This document shows positions 46,798-55,673 of a DNA stretch of 64,000 nt, piece after piece; positions within the stretch are counted from its first letter, which is position 1, and each line of letters begins with the position of its first letter. Position numbers and translations under genes: made by a program. The notes beneath the pieces are model-generated. The model did no database searches. It worked only from the letters and a program-made list of their open reading frames with translations, and was not told the origin of the DNA. Source of the stretch: Aquiflexum sp041749095 (GTDB lineage Bacteria; Bacteroidota; Bacteroidia; Cytophagales; Cyclobacteriaceae); assembly GCF_041749095.1 (NCBI RefSeq), contig NZ_JBGTCA010000429.1:7753-71752 (forward strand), written 5' to 3'.

Positions 46798-49557
46798 CTA
46801 CCTATCAAAGAAACTCCTTCTCCTGGACACCTTCAAATCCTGCAAAATCGATGATTTCACACGGATGTCAAGGTTATAGGAAGTGAACCTCCCAAATGGA
46901 ATCCAGCTTACATTCATCTGCCAACAGTGAAGGTCCCTGGCAATTCCTATCATACTCTGGGTCAACTGGGCAGTGATAAAATCATATCCTCCACTGAAAT
47001 TGATTTTCCACTTGTCAGAAATACTCAGATCACCGTTGATATTGATGGCGGTGGTAATGTTGGAGGGTCTTCCCGGCTGATTGTTATAGGCGATGTTATA
47101 GCCAAAACCCAAATTCCATGGAATTTCCCAATCAATATATTGAGTAGGGTCGTTGATGACTCTGTTGATTTCATCCTCGACAAATTCATTCAATTGCCCA
47201 CCTTGCTGCAAAAAGTCATTAGTCATATCTTCTCTCATTTCTCCGGCAGATTTGCTTGCACCTCTGGGATTTAGACTTCCGTTGACGTTCATTTGGATAC
47301 TTCTGACGGTTCCGGCGCCCTGCCCTGATTGCCATGCATAGCGGTTAAGTCTTCGAGCGGTTACTGCACCCGTTTCTGGATTAGTCCGGACCAACTCGGC
47401 ATATGGGTCGAGGTTACCGGAAAGGTTTATCGACAACTTGTCTTCAAAAAATGAAGTTCTTGTATTGAAATTGATCTGCGACAATTGGAATGAGTCAGCA
47501 GCAAAATTGTAATTGGTTGAGATGTTCAATGACTGCAATAAAGGAATTTTCTTGGTAGTTGCTTCTTCATCGTCATCTTGTTTTTTTAGTTTTGCTTCCA
47601 CTACATTTCGGATACTTAAGCTAAGCGCCCTGGATTCCCCAAGTGGTGCACCTTGGAATATAAAACCCTGATGTCTGGAAAAAAACTGTGTCCTGCCACT
47701 TTCATCTACCTGCACCTGTTGGTAATACCCAAAGACTGATTTAGAGAAATCAGGATTGAAATTAAAACCAAAAGAGGGCTGCATGTGATGCCTGATAGCT
47801 TCAATTTTTTTGCTTCTTTTGAAATTGTAAAAACCATATACGTTAGTGTTCATGTTGAAGGAAGTATTGTAAAAACTGACCCGGTTGAATCCATTTTCCA
47901 AAATCCTGTCAACCCGCCGTTCAACCGGGTTATAAAAGAAATTGATTTTTTCGGTGTACCATAGCTCTGTATAATTCATCGAGGCGGTTCCTGTGAAATA
48001 CTTGAAAAGGGTAAAGTTGGAAGTAAGGGGGATTGTATTTCTGGCACCATTATCTGCTTCTCTAAGTAATTGGGGAAGGTTGGCCAAATTAAAAGGAATG
48101 ATATTCTGATCCGTACTGATTCCCTGTCCTTGCTGCAGCACTTCATTTTGGACACCAAATGGAGGGGTAATCCTGTTATTGATTGAATTCTGCATGTTAA
48201 AGTTCCAGGCAATATTTAAGGTCTTCAAAGGCTCGAATTTGACATTTTGAAATGGGTTCTGCCGGTTCATGTTGACTGCAATGTCAGGCAAAATCAAATT
48301 GACCTCATCCGTCTGCACATTTTGGGAATGCCTCAGGTTAGCCGACATACTAAATGGTGTACCTGTAAATGTCTTGCTATAGGATACGTTGGAAGAAAAT
48401 TCCGAATTGACATTCTGTACAAAACTGTTGGGATTGACCACCACGTTATTGTAATTGGTGGTACCAGCATTGACAGAGGCCGAGAAACGTGAATTGCCCC
48501 TAGACTCGGGACTATGTTGCCAATTGACCCAAATGGTATTATAATCCACAGGATTCAGCTCGGTTTCAGGGCTTTTAAACCTTTGGTAATCAATATTAAA
48601 GCCCCCGTTATACCTATATCGCTTTTTATAAATAGTCGCGGCTTTGCCCCCATATCCACCATTTGTGAAAATATCCCCTGTCACCCGGGTATGTACATAA
48701 TCATTGAAAGCAAAATAATACCCAAAGTTTCTGAGAAAAAAGCCCCTTATCTGTTCTTGACCATAAGAAGGAAAGACTATACCTGAAGCTTTTTCATCAG
48801 GAGTATCGGGGATAATTCCAAATGGCAATCCAACCGGAAGAGGAATATCGTTGAAATACATATTAAATGGTCCCGTCACCACCTGTTTGCCCCGGATAGA
48901 CTTGATTTTGTTTGCGCTGATATGCCAGTGTGGTTCTGCCAAATTGCAGGTAGTATAATAACCATGGTCCATATAAATACTACCGTCCTGGTCTTTTTTA
49001 ATGGTCTGTCCGCGCAAGAGACCATCTTGCTGTTCTGTGACCACATCTTTGATAATGGCCTTTTGGGTTTTGAAATTATACCGCATTTCTTTGCGGATCT
49101 CATAAGTTGATTCACCTTCCTTAAAAACCGGATTGCCAGCTATGTTTCCCAAAGTATCTGCAACCCCTGAAGCAAACAACTCGCTTTTTTCCCAATCAAT
49201 GATAATCAGGTCTGCATCCAAACGGATATTACCATATTCAAACCAAGCTTCTTTATGCAGATATACTTTATTGGCCACAAAGTCAGTTATTATACTGTCT
49301 TCACCGTAATAATTGATGGTAGTCTGAATATCACTCTTGGGAGCCACCTGGGTAGTGTCAGTCTTTGGGATGGTGTCTCTGGACAAAATGGCAAGAGAAT
49401 CCAAAGAAGGCATCAATAATTCGGGACGGTTCAGCAAAGTATCAGGGGCAATAATTCTTTGCTCCACATTTGTTTGGCTCCTTATTTGTGAAAAGCTAAA
49501 TTGGGGCATAACCCAAAGTAGAATAAAGACAATCAAATGGAACCGGTTATTCCGCAC
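46798..49557 (-). CDS. lptD: LPS-assembly protein LptD
   Basis: A 919-residue outer-membrane protein of LPS export. After the signal peptide (MRNNRFHLIVFILLWVMPQFSFSQ) a periplasmic OstA-like beta-jellyroll runs to about residue 260 (INYYGEDSIITDFVANKVYL, KEAWFEYGNIRLDADLIIID, AIIKDVVTEQQDGLLRGQ). The rest is a large beta-barrel (RGFFLRNFGYYFAFNDYVHT, NIDYQRFKSPE). LptD inserts LPS into the outer leaflet, usually with LptE. The gene is divergent from the amidase gene with 68 bases between, an arrangement I recall as recurring in Bacteroidota. Size and order match the family. A TAACTTTG element lies upstream on the minus strand. Confidence 0.93.
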   Translation of the reverse strand: MRNNRFHLIVFILLWVMPQFSFSQIRSQTNVEQRIIAPDTLLNRPELLMPSLDSLAILSRDTIPKTDTTQVAPKSDIQTTINYYGEDSIITDFVANKVYLHKEAWFEYGNIRLDADLIIIDWEKSELFASGVADTLGNIAGNPVFKEGESTYEIRKEMRYNFKTQKAIIKDVVTEQQDGLLRGQTIKKDQDGSIYMDHGYYTTCNLAEPHWHISANKIKSIRGKQVVTGPFNMYFNDIPLPVGLPFGIIPDTPDEKASGIVFPSYGQEQIRGFFLRNFGYYFAFNDYVHTRVTGDIFTNGGYGGKAATIYKKRYRYNGGFNIDYQRFKSPETELNPVDYNTIWVNWQHSPESRGNSRFSASVNAGTTNYNNVVVNPNSFVQNVNSEFSSNVSYSKTFTGTPFSMSANLRHSQNVQTDEVNLILPDIAVNMNRQNPFQNVKFEPLKTLNIAWNFNMQNSINNRITPPFGVQNEVLQQGQGISTDQNIIPFNLANLPQLLREADNGARNTIPLTSNFTLFKYFTGTASMNYTELWYTEKINFFYNPVERRVDRILENGFNRVSFYNTSFNMNTNVYGFYNFKRSKKIEAIRHHMQPSFGFNFNPDFSKSVFGYYQQVQVDESGRTQFFSRHQGFIFQGAPLGESRALSLSIRNVVEAKLKKQDDDEEATTKKIPLLQSLNISTNYNFAADSFQLSQINFNTRTSFFEDKLSINLSGNLDPYAELVRTNPETGAVTARRLNRYAWQSGQGAGTVRSIQMNVNGSLNPRGASKSAGEMREDMTNDFLQQGGQLNEFVEDEINRVINDPTQYIDWEIPWNLGFGYNIAYNNQPGRPSNITTAININGDLSISDKWKINFSGGYDFITAQLTQSMIGIARDLHCWQMNVSWIPFGRFTSYNLDIRVKSSILQDLKVSRRRSFFDR

Positions 49558-49601
49558 TTAATAATATTGATTTGTTCAAAAATTTATGAAATTTGCTCGG
49601 G

Positions 49602-49609
49602 CAAAGTTA
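49602..49609 (-). promoter_or_regulatory. Candidate -7 element of lptD
   Basis: On the minus strand TAACTTTG (49609-49602) matches TAnnTTTG. It lies about 45 bases before the lptD start. A good -33 element was not found, so support is partial. Confidence 0.35.
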
Positions 49610-49625
49610 ATAGGATTCAATACGC

Positions 49626-50426
49626 ATGAAACGATTCAAAGTTAAAAATATTCTCTTATTTTCATTGTTGACCATATCCATGCTATTTGCCGGATTTGTG
49701 CCAACAGGATCTAGGGCTCCGGAATTCAAACTAAGACGCATTGTAATTGATGCAGGCCATGGTGGCAAAGACCCCGGGACGGTTGGAAACATATCCCGCG
49801 AAAAAGATGTGGCCCTCAAAGTCGCGCTTCAGGTCGGGAAATACGTGGAAGAGTTGCTTCCCGGGGTGGAAGTAATTTATACCCGAAAGTCTGATGTTTT
49901 TATTGATCTGAAAGAAAGGTCAAATATTGCCAACAGAAATAAGGCTGACCTTTTTATTTCCATTCATTGTAATGCGGCGTCAAACAAATCTGCCTATGGA
50001 ACAGAAACTTTTGTCATGGGTACCAAAAACTTTGAAGCTAATTTTGATATTGTAAAAAGAGAGAATTCGGTAATAACCCTTGAGGACAACTATGAGGAAA
50101 ATTATGAAGGATTTGACCCCAAGTCACCGGAATCCTACATGATGTTCAATCTGACGCAAAAAGCTTTTCTTTCCAATAGCATCTCCCTAGCTTCCAAAGT
50201 GGAAACTGATTTTGTGACCAGGGTCAACCGTTCAAGCCGTGGAGTAAAACAGGCTCCTTTTTATGTGCTTTGGACTACAAGTATGCCTTCAGTGCTGATT
50301 GAACTGGGCTTTTTATCGCATCCCGCCGAAGAGCGCTTCCTCAATAGCAAAGATGGACAGACTTATTTGGCCTCAGCCATCTACCGCTCTATCAAGGCTT
50401 ATAAAGAGGAAATTGAGGAGTTGTAG
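49626..50426 (+). CDS. N-acetylmuramoyl-L-alanine amidase (AmiA/AmiC, Amidase_3 type)
   Basis: A 266-residue cell-wall amidase that cuts the amide bond between MurNAc and the stem peptide. A signal peptide (MKRFKVKNILLFSLLTISMLFAG) sends it to the periplasm. The zinc-binding set is complete: His in DAGHGGKDPG, Glu in REKDVAL, His in SIHCNA, and the catalytic Glu in IELGFLSH. There is no AMIN or SPOR domain visible, so it is the short form. It is divergent from lptD. It probably acts in cell division or peptidoglycan turnover, as in related bacteria. Confidence 0.94.
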   Translation: MKRFKVKNILLFSLLTISMLFAGFVPTGSRAPEFKLRRIVIDAGHGGKDPGTVGNISREKDVALKVALQVGKYVEELLPGVEVIYTRKSDVFIDLKERSNIANRNKADLFISIHCNAASNKSAYGTETFVMGTKNFEANFDIVKRENSVITLEDNYEENYEGFDPKSPESYMMFNLTQKAFLSNSISLASKVETDFVTRVNRSSRGVKQAPFYVLWTTSMPSVLIELGFLSHPAEERFLNSKDGQTYLASAIYRSIKAYKEEIEEL

Positions 50427-50441
50427 GAGTTCAAATGATGA

Positions 50442-50479
50442 ATTCATGCATGACTTAGGTCCCGATTCATACCATGACT
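50442..50479 (+). repeat. Degenerate half-copies of the 33-bp palindrome
   Basis: ATTCATGCATGACT (50442-50455) and ATTCATACCATGACTT (50465-50480) each resemble the left arm of the palindrome that follows at 50490. Three near-identical half sites in a row in the same direction suggest duplication or decay of the element. Confidence 0.6.
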
Positions 50480-50489
50480 TGGAGCGCCA

Positions 50490-50522
50490 ATTCATGCCAT
50501 GACTCAAAGTCATGGCATGAAT
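50490..50522. repeat. 33-bp palindromic repeat, copy 2 of 3
   Basis: Same sequence as copy 1: arms 50490-50504 and 50508-50522, loop CAA. It lies after the amidase gene and before the carboxylase gene. Confidence 0.85.
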
Positions 50523-50560
50523 ATTTTAAAGAGTCTAAGCATGAATATTAACCTCACCAA

Positions 50561-50593
50561 TTTGATTCTTCTGGGTTAATTCAGTTATTTTAG
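50561..50593 (+). promoter_or_regulatory. Candidate promoter of the acyl-CoA carboxylase gene
   Basis: TTTG at 50561-50564 and TATTTTAG at 50586-50593 match the Bacteroidota -33 and -7 elements (7 of 8 bases in the second) with 21 bases between. The ATG is at 50624. Confidence 0.4.
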
Positions 50594-50623
50594 CTTTCCG
50601 AAAAACTAAACCCAAAAGACTTT

Positions 50624-52255
50624 ATGGATATCGAATTCAACAGAAACGAAGACCAACTTAAGCAACAACTTTATCAACTTCAGAAAAAACTTGAGCAGGT
50701 AAAACTTGGCGGCGGAAAGTCTAAGATTGAAAAAGAACATGCAAAAGGAAAACTTACAGCGAGGGAAAGAATCGACTATTTAACCGATCCTGAGACTGAG
50801 TTTTTGGAAATCGGAGCTTTTGCAGCCGATGGAATGTACGGGGAAGAAGGGGGATGCCCATCTGCAGGAGTTGTCACAGGAATAGGCTATGTTTCCGGTA
50901 GGATGTGCGTGATTCTTGCCAATGATGCGACTGTAAAAGCCGGGGCATGGTTTCCAATGACAGCCAAAAAGAACATGAGGGCACAGGAAATCGCCATGGA
51001 AAACAGATTGCCAATCATCTATCTGGTGGACAGTGCCGGCGTATTTCTTCCCATGCAAAACAAGATTTTTCCGGACAAAGAGCATTTTGGAAGACAGTTT
51101 AGAAACAACGCCAAGATGTCTGCCATGGGCATTGTACAGGTTGCTGCTATCATGGGAAGCTGTGTGGCGGGTGGGGCATATCTTCCCATCATGTCCGATG
51201 AAGCCATGATAGTTGATAAGACAGGCTCTATTTTTCTGGCCGGATCTTATTTGGTGAAAGCTGCCATTGGAGAATCTGTGGACAATGAAACACTTGGAGG
51301 CGCAACCACACACTGCGAAATCTCCGGTGTCACAGACAATAAGTATGAAAATGATCAGGAATGTTTGGACGCCATCAGAAAGATTTTTGATAAAATTGGT
51401 GCCTTTGATAAAGCCGGTTTTGACAGGGCAGAACCCAAAATACCTGGAAAGAACGAATCAGAACTCTATGGCATATTCCCCTCGGACAGGGTAAAACCTT
51501 ATGACATGATTGAAGTAATCAAGGGATTGGTGGATAATTCGGAGGTTGATGAATACAAACAGGATTATGGCAAAACCCTGATCTGTGCCACTGCCCGGAT
51601 TGATGGCTGGGCTGTAGGAATTGTCGCCAATCAGCGTAAAATCGTGAAAGCCAAAAAAGGTGAAATGCAGATGGGCGGGGTCATCTATTCCGACTCAGCC
51701 GATAAAGCTGCAAGGTTTATCATGAACTGTAACCAAAGAAAAATACCGTTGGTGTTTCTACAGGATGTATCAGGCTTTATGGTCGGCAGCAAAGCAGAAC
51801 ACGGCGGCATTATCAAAGACGGTGCAAAAATGGTCAATGCGATGGCAAATTCAGTTGTGCCGAAATTCACCATTATTTTGGGCAATTCTTATGGTGCCGG
51901 CAACTATGCCATGTGCGGAAAAGCCTACGACCCAAGATTGATCTATAGCTGGCCCACTGCCCAAATGGCCGTGATGAGCGGATCCTCTGCTGCCAAAACC
52001 CTATTGCAGATCAAAGTTGCCTCGCTCAAAAAATCCGGCAAAGAAAAAATCACCCCCGAAGAAGAGGAACAATTACTCAATGAAATAACTGACAAATACA
52101 ATGAAGAACTCAGTCCATATTATGCGGCGGCAAGACTTTGGGTTGATGGAGTCATTGATCCATTGGAAACCAGAAAAGTCATCAGCATGGGAATTGAAGC
52201 TGCCAATCATGCGCCGATTACGGAAAGGTTTAATGTGGGGGTGATTCAGACTTGA
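50624..52255 (+). CDS. Acyl-CoA carboxylase beta subunit (methylcrotonyl/propionyl-CoA type)
   Basis: A 543-residue carboxyltransferase. It has the ClpP-crotonase repeated halves: an N-terminal half with SAGVVTGIGYVSGRMCVILA, FLPMQNKIFPDKEHFGR, SCVAGGAYLPIMSDEA and GGATTHCEISGVTDNK, and a C-terminal half with MGGVIYSDSADKAARF and VSGFMVGSKAEHGGIIKDGAKM. The sequence resembles methylcrotonyl-CoA carboxylase beta more than propionyl-CoA carboxylase beta, but I cannot separate them for certain. The biotin carrier/biotin carboxylase alpha subunit is not nearby. It could feed leucine or branched-chain degradation, the same general area as IcmF. The copy of the 33-bp palindrome lies just upstream. 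Confidence 0.9.
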   Translation: MDIEFNRNEDQLKQQLYQLQKKLEQVKLGGGKSKIEKEHAKGKLTARERIDYLTDPETEFLEIGAFAADGMYGEEGGCPSAGVVTGIGYVSGRMCVILANDATVKAGAWFPMTAKKNMRAQEIAMENRLPIIYLVDSAGVFLPMQNKIFPDKEHFGRQFRNNAKMSAMGIVQVAAIMGSCVAGGAYLPIMSDEAMIVDKTGSIFLAGSYLVKAAIGESVDNETLGGATTHCEISGVTDNKYENDQECLDAIRKIFDKIGAFDKAGFDRAEPKIPGKNESELYGIFPSDRVKPYDMIEVIKGLVDNSEVDEYKQDYGKTLICATARIDGWAVGIVANQRKIVKAKKGEMQMGGVIYSDSADKAARFIMNCNQRKIPLVFLQDVSGFMVGSKAEHGGIIKDGAKMVNAMANSVVPKFTIILGNSYGAGNYAMCGKAYDPRLIYSWPTAQMAVMSGSSAAKTLLQIKVASLKKSGKEKITPEEEEQLLNEITDKYNEELSPYYAAARLWVDGVIDPLETRKVISMGIEAANHAPITERFNVGVIQT

Positions 52256-52592
52256 GATTTTAGATTTGGGATTTTAGATTTTAGATTTAGTAAAGGTGGT
52301 GCGTCATTGCGAGGAGCACTTGGGAAACTTTGATATTTTGAATAGTCCTTCGTGCGACGTGGCAATCTCTTTAGATGAAGGAGAAGGGATGAAGGGTGAA
52401 GGATGAGGGGACGTCATTCTGAATGTAGATTTTGATATGTTTGTATCTTAGGGAAAGCTTTCAGCGAAATGAAGAATCTCCTGTGGAACTTTATAAACTT
52501 GAAGGTTAATGTAAAATGTCGGACTTCCGTCAAAAAATAGAATGTAGTTTCCTTACAGGGCATCAACTGATCATAAAATTTAATAAATTGGA
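52256..52592. repeat. Repeat-rich intergenic region
   Basis: No gene is visible. The start holds tandem GATTTTAGATTT-like words (about 52256-52289). Then come fragments of familiar Bacteroidota-type repeats: CGTCATTGCGAGGAGC (near 52302) with GGCAATCTC (about 52362), and GTCATTCTGAATG with GCGAAATGAAGAATCTC (about 52413-52482). These resemble the words in 41301-41677. No function is visible. Confidence 0.6.
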
Positions 52593-53465
52593 GTGACGAT
52601 TCAGACTATGGACCATCTCAGCGAAAATGAACTTCATGCTTTGGTTTCCCTTTTGGATGATACTGACAGGGAGGTAAAGATTCATGTAAGAGATAGGATT
52701 ATTTCTTTGGGACATGAGGTGATTCCTTTTTTGGAAAAAAAATGGGAGAACAGTTTCAATCCTGAAATACAAAAAGAAATTGAAGAATTGGTCCATGACT
52801 TACAATTTTTCCAACTTAAGGAAAGATTGATTGATTGGAGGGATTCCCCTGAACAGGATTTGTTGACAGGATTATGGATCATCAATACTTATCAATATCC
52901 TGATCTGGAATTTGAAAAAATCAATGCTGAAATGCATCAGATTTATTTTGAAGTATGGACGGCCTTTAAAAACGATCTTTTGCCCTACGAACAAGTCCGC
53001 ATCATCAATGGCGTCCTGTTCAACAATTTAAAATTTTCGGCAAATACCAAAAATTTCCACTCTCCGGGAAACAGCATGCTGAGCAATGTACTGGACACAA
53101 AAAAAGGCAATCCGATCAGTCTATGTGCAATCTATCTGTTAGTGGCCAAAAAATTGGGACTTCCTATTTATGGCGTCAATCTTCCCAATCTTTTTGTGTT
53201 GACCTATAAATCTGCCGATGCCACTTTTTACATCAATGCATTCAACAAAGGACTTATTTTTTCAAAGAAAGATATCCATAATTACCTGGACCACTTAAAA
53301 ATTGATCCATTGGAAGTATTCTTCGAACCATGTACCAACAAAGACATCATTGTCCGTACATTAAGAAATCTTTCAGTTGCTTTTGAAAAACTTGGAGAGG
53401 CCGAAAAAGTAGATGAAGTCAGGGAGTTGCTGGGAATTGTTGAAAATCAGACCCTGCCTAATTGA
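52593..53465 (+). CDS. SirB1/transglutaminase-like protein
   Basis: A 290-residue cytoplasmic protein. The N-terminal 90 residues are helical. The rest resembles the SirB1 (transglutaminase-like) domain: FSANTKNFHSPGNSMLSNVL, KGNPISLCAIYLLVAKKLGL with the Cys, and PIYGVNLPNLFVLTYK. In most such proteins the cysteine and a later histidine may form a protease-like site, but no firm function is assigned. The start is GTG 52593, near a GGAG sequence. ATG 52608 (MDHLSENEL) is also possible and gives five fewer residues. It converges with the redoxin gene, overlapping by 8 bases at the stops. Confidence 0.75.
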   Translation: MTIQTMDHLSENELHALVSLLDDTDREVKIHVRDRIISLGHEVIPFLEKKWENSFNPEIQKEIEELVHDLQFFQLKERLIDWRDSPEQDLLTGLWIINTYQYPDLEFEKINAEMHQIYFEVWTAFKNDLLPYEQVRIINGVLFNNLKFSANTKNFHSPGNSMLSNVLDTKKGNPISLCAIYLLVAKKLGLPIYGVNLPNLFVLTYKSADATFYINAFNKGLIFSKKDIHNYLDHLKIDPLEVFFEPCTNKDIIVRTLRNLSVAFEKLGEAEKVDEVRELLGIVENQTLPN

Positions 53466-54042
53466 TCAATTTTACATTACAACCCACTGCCCTGCTTGAG
53501 GAAGGACTTGGGTTTCTCTTATTTTGTATCGCGCCAAGTGCACTTTCCAGATATTTCATATTTGCATTCGCCTCCATCTGTGGGTTATTGTCTATGGCTC
53601 CCCTGTAGGAAACCGCATAGCCGGTAGGGCTTGGTGTAATAACGACTACCTCAGGTAATTTGGTGATACCAAACTGTTTTGTGACCAATTGAGCATTATC
53701 ATCCAAAAAAGGAAACTTGAGGCTTTTCTCTTCTACTCTTTGTTTCATCATCGCCGTATTTTCCTCCTCCTCAATTCCTGAATGCGGATTGATCATGGCA
53801 AATACAAAACCATCCGAACTGAATGAGCTTTGCAGGGCAATGATCCTATCCTCGTAAAGTTTGGAAAAAGGACAATTTAAACTGGTAAACACCAAGACTA
53901 TTGCCTTCGAATTTTTATGCATATCCAATTCAAATACCTGACCGGATACTGCATCTTTCAACTGAAAGTTAGCCACCCTCTGGGAAAACCCGAGAGATAC
54001 AGTTACAATCAAGAGCAGGATAGAAAGAAAGATTTGCTTCAT
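53458..54042 (-). CDS. Secreted thioredoxin-fold (redoxin) protein
   Basis: A 194-residue protein with signal peptide (MKQIFLSILLLIVTVSLGFSQ), periplasmic. The fold is AhpC/TSA-like: FQLKDAVSGQVFELD, AIVLVFTSLNCPFSKLYEDRI and GITKLPEVVVI with the cis-Pro. Only one Cys lies in the usual active site (CPFS in place of CxxC). A second Cys is near the C-terminus (SSRAVGCNVKL). This may act as a one-Cys peroxiredoxin-like or partner protein, but that is inference. It converges with the SirB1-like gene. Confidence 0.8.
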   Translation of the reverse strand: MKQIFLSILLLIVTVSLGFSQRVANFQLKDAVSGQVFELDMHKNSKAIVLVFTSLNCPFSKLYEDRIIALQSSFSSDGFVFAMINPHSGIEEEENTAMMKQRVEEKSLKFPFLDDNAQLVTKQFGITKLPEVVVITPSPTGYAVSYRGAIDNNPQMEANANMKYLESALGAIQNKRNPSPSSSRAVGCNVKLIN

Positions 54043-54088
54043 ATTTTGGGTTTTTATGCTTGATAAAGTAAATATAAGTACAAAGTCC

Positions 54089-54718
54089 TTACCAAATGGT
54101 GTAAGTCAGCACGATATCATTTTCTATTTCCACTTTTACTTTATAAAAATGATCGGAAAATTCAGGGTGCCGCATCCTTCCCTCAATCACCATATCCATT
54201 AATGAAAATGGGGAAAGCAGGATATTATGCTTAAAGCTGATACCTTTTTTTCCCTGACATTTAAAAATGGATTCTTTTGCAGACCAGGCAATGGTGTTAA
54301 TTAAAGGGTCTGTTCCCAAAAAATCCATTTCTGATTCATCCAGAAATTTTGGGCCCAAGCGCACTACTTTTTCCCTGACATAATCCATATCAATACCAAC
54401 AGGCATTTCTTTGTGGAAAATTGCTGCGGCCAAACCTTTGGTATGGGTCAATGAAACATGCCCAAACCCGTCAGCAGGATGGGATTTTCCATGCTCATCT
54501 TTGACGAAGCCCGGATAGGGTAAAGAAATACATTCCATAGCAGATTTGAGGGCGATCCGGGCACTTTTCCATTCCAGTTTTTTTTCGGGGTGGGAAATAT
54601 TAGCGTAGGCCAATTTCTCTCTATAGCTTAAAAAATCCACACCATTTTGCGGGACATCCTGAATATTCTTTATGGCCAAAGCTGATAAAGGACTTATTTT
54701 TTCTATTTTTGTTTGCAT
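54089..54718 (-). CDS. 4'-phosphopantetheinyl transferase (Sfp type)
   Basis: A 209-residue PPTase that loads acyl or peptidyl carrier proteins with phosphopantetheine from CoA. Family motifs are visible: VSLTHTKG, GIDMDYVREKV (the Mg-binding Asp) and WSAKESIFKCQGKKG (WxxKES). The start ATG 54718 (MQTKIEKIS) gives normal size. The frame is open upstream to 54832, but the extra residues lie inside the divergent WD40 gene in another frame. It has only 38 bases to the WD40 gene start, so the two share a promoter region. A carrier-protein gene is not nearby. Confidence 0.93.
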   Translation of the reverse strand: MQTKIEKISPLSALAIKNIQDVPQNGVDFLSYREKLAYANISHPEKKLEWKSARIALKSAMECISLPYPGFVKDEHGKSHPADGFGHVSLTHTKGLAAAIFHKEMPVGIDMDYVREKVVRLGPKFLDESEMDFLGTDPLINTIAWSAKESIFKCQGKKGISFKHNILLSPFSLMDMVIEGRMRHPEFSDHFYKVKVEIENDIVLTYTIW

Positions 54719-54756
54719 AGAGCCTTTTGAGGACGAATTGATAATCACCGCAAAAT

Positions 54757-55665
54757 ATGATAAAAATCCAAGTAAATAAACTCCATACTTTATCCGGACA
54801 TAATGATTGCGTGTATGCCTTGGTGGAAGCACCTGATCCGCAATATTTTTTTACAGGTTCCGGTGATGGAATGGTGGTCTTATGGGACTTGGAAAATCCG
54901 GAAAACGGTAAACTGATGGCAAAGGTCAACCACTCTGTATATGCCCTTGAGGTGGATAAAATGCGGAATTTATTGATTGTCGGCCATAATTTTGAAGGTA
55001 TCCACGTGATCGATCTGGAAAGTAGTAATGAACTTTGGTCTATCAACCTGACCAACCAATCCATTTTTGATATCAAAGTTGTAGGTAATGATATGTTTGT
55101 CGCTACAGGAGATGGTTTGATCATTGTTTTGGATATTGAAAAAAGGGCAATCAAGAAACATCTGAAAATATCGGGCAAAAGTGTCAGGATATTGGCCATC
55201 AATCCCGAAAACCATACCCTGGCTGCCGGATTGAGTGACCATAGTGTCAAAATATTTGATCTGATCACTTATGAACCAATCCAAATCCTTAAATCCCATA
55301 CCAATTCAGTTTTTGCGCTTGCTTTTGATCCTAATTCCAAAATCCTGATTTCCGCTGGCAGAGATGCCCATTTGAAAATCTGGGATACCAATACCTATAC
55401 ATTAAAAGAATCCATTGTTGCCCACATGTATGCAATTAATTACCTGGCCTTCCGGGAAGATGGCCGATATTTTGTAACTTGTAGCATGGACAAGTCTATC
55501 AAGGTTTGGGATGCAGAATCTTATAAGCTCCTTAAAGTAATCGATAAAGCCAGGTATGCGGGGCATGGCACTTCCATCAACAAAGTGATTTGGAGCAGTT
55601 ACAAGCAAGATATTATTTCAATCAGTGATGACCGAAAAATTTCCATTTGGAATTTAGAAATTTAA
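54757..55665 (+). CDS. WD40-repeat beta-propeller protein
   Basis: A 302-residue cytoplasmic protein made of about seven WD40 repeats: for example VYALVEAPDPQYFFTGSGDG, VVLWDLEN, then LILSAGRD-like units (ILISAGRDAHLKIWD) and CSMDKSIKVWD. It has no signal or other domain. WD40 propellers bind proteins, and the partner is unknown. It is the first gene of a tight run: the DivIVA gene begins 8 bases after its stop, followed by folB, chaN and a DUF4268 gene. The context suggests a link to cell-pole or division functions but does not prove it. Confidence 0.9.
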   Translation: MIKIQVNKLHTLSGHNDCVYALVEAPDPQYFFTGSGDGMVVLWDLENPENGKLMAKVNHSVYALEVDKMRNLLIVGHNFEGIHVIDLESSNELWSINLTNQSIFDIKVVGNDMFVATGDGLIIVLDIEKRAIKKHLKISGKSVRILAINPENHTLAAGLSDHSVKIFDLITYEPIQILKSHTNSVFALAFDPNSKILISAGRDAHLKIWDTNTYTLKESIVAHMYAINYLAFREDGRYFVTCSMDKSIKVWDAESYKLLKVIDKARYAGHGTSINKVIWSSYKQDIISISDDRKISIWNLEI

Positions 55666-55673
55666 AAAAAAAC

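Noticed and set aside
50442..50522. CRISPR array
   Set aside because: The repeats are half-copies of one palindrome with no spacers of constant length and no cas genes.
50780..51313. 177-residue minus-strand frame inside the carboxylase gene
   Set aside because: It overlaps conserved carboxyltransferase motifs on the other strand and its composition is unlike a real protein.
54621..55268. 215-residue minus-strand frame over the WD40 and PPTase starts
   Set aside because: The WD40 repeats and the PPTase motifs explain the DNA, and this frame has no matching features.
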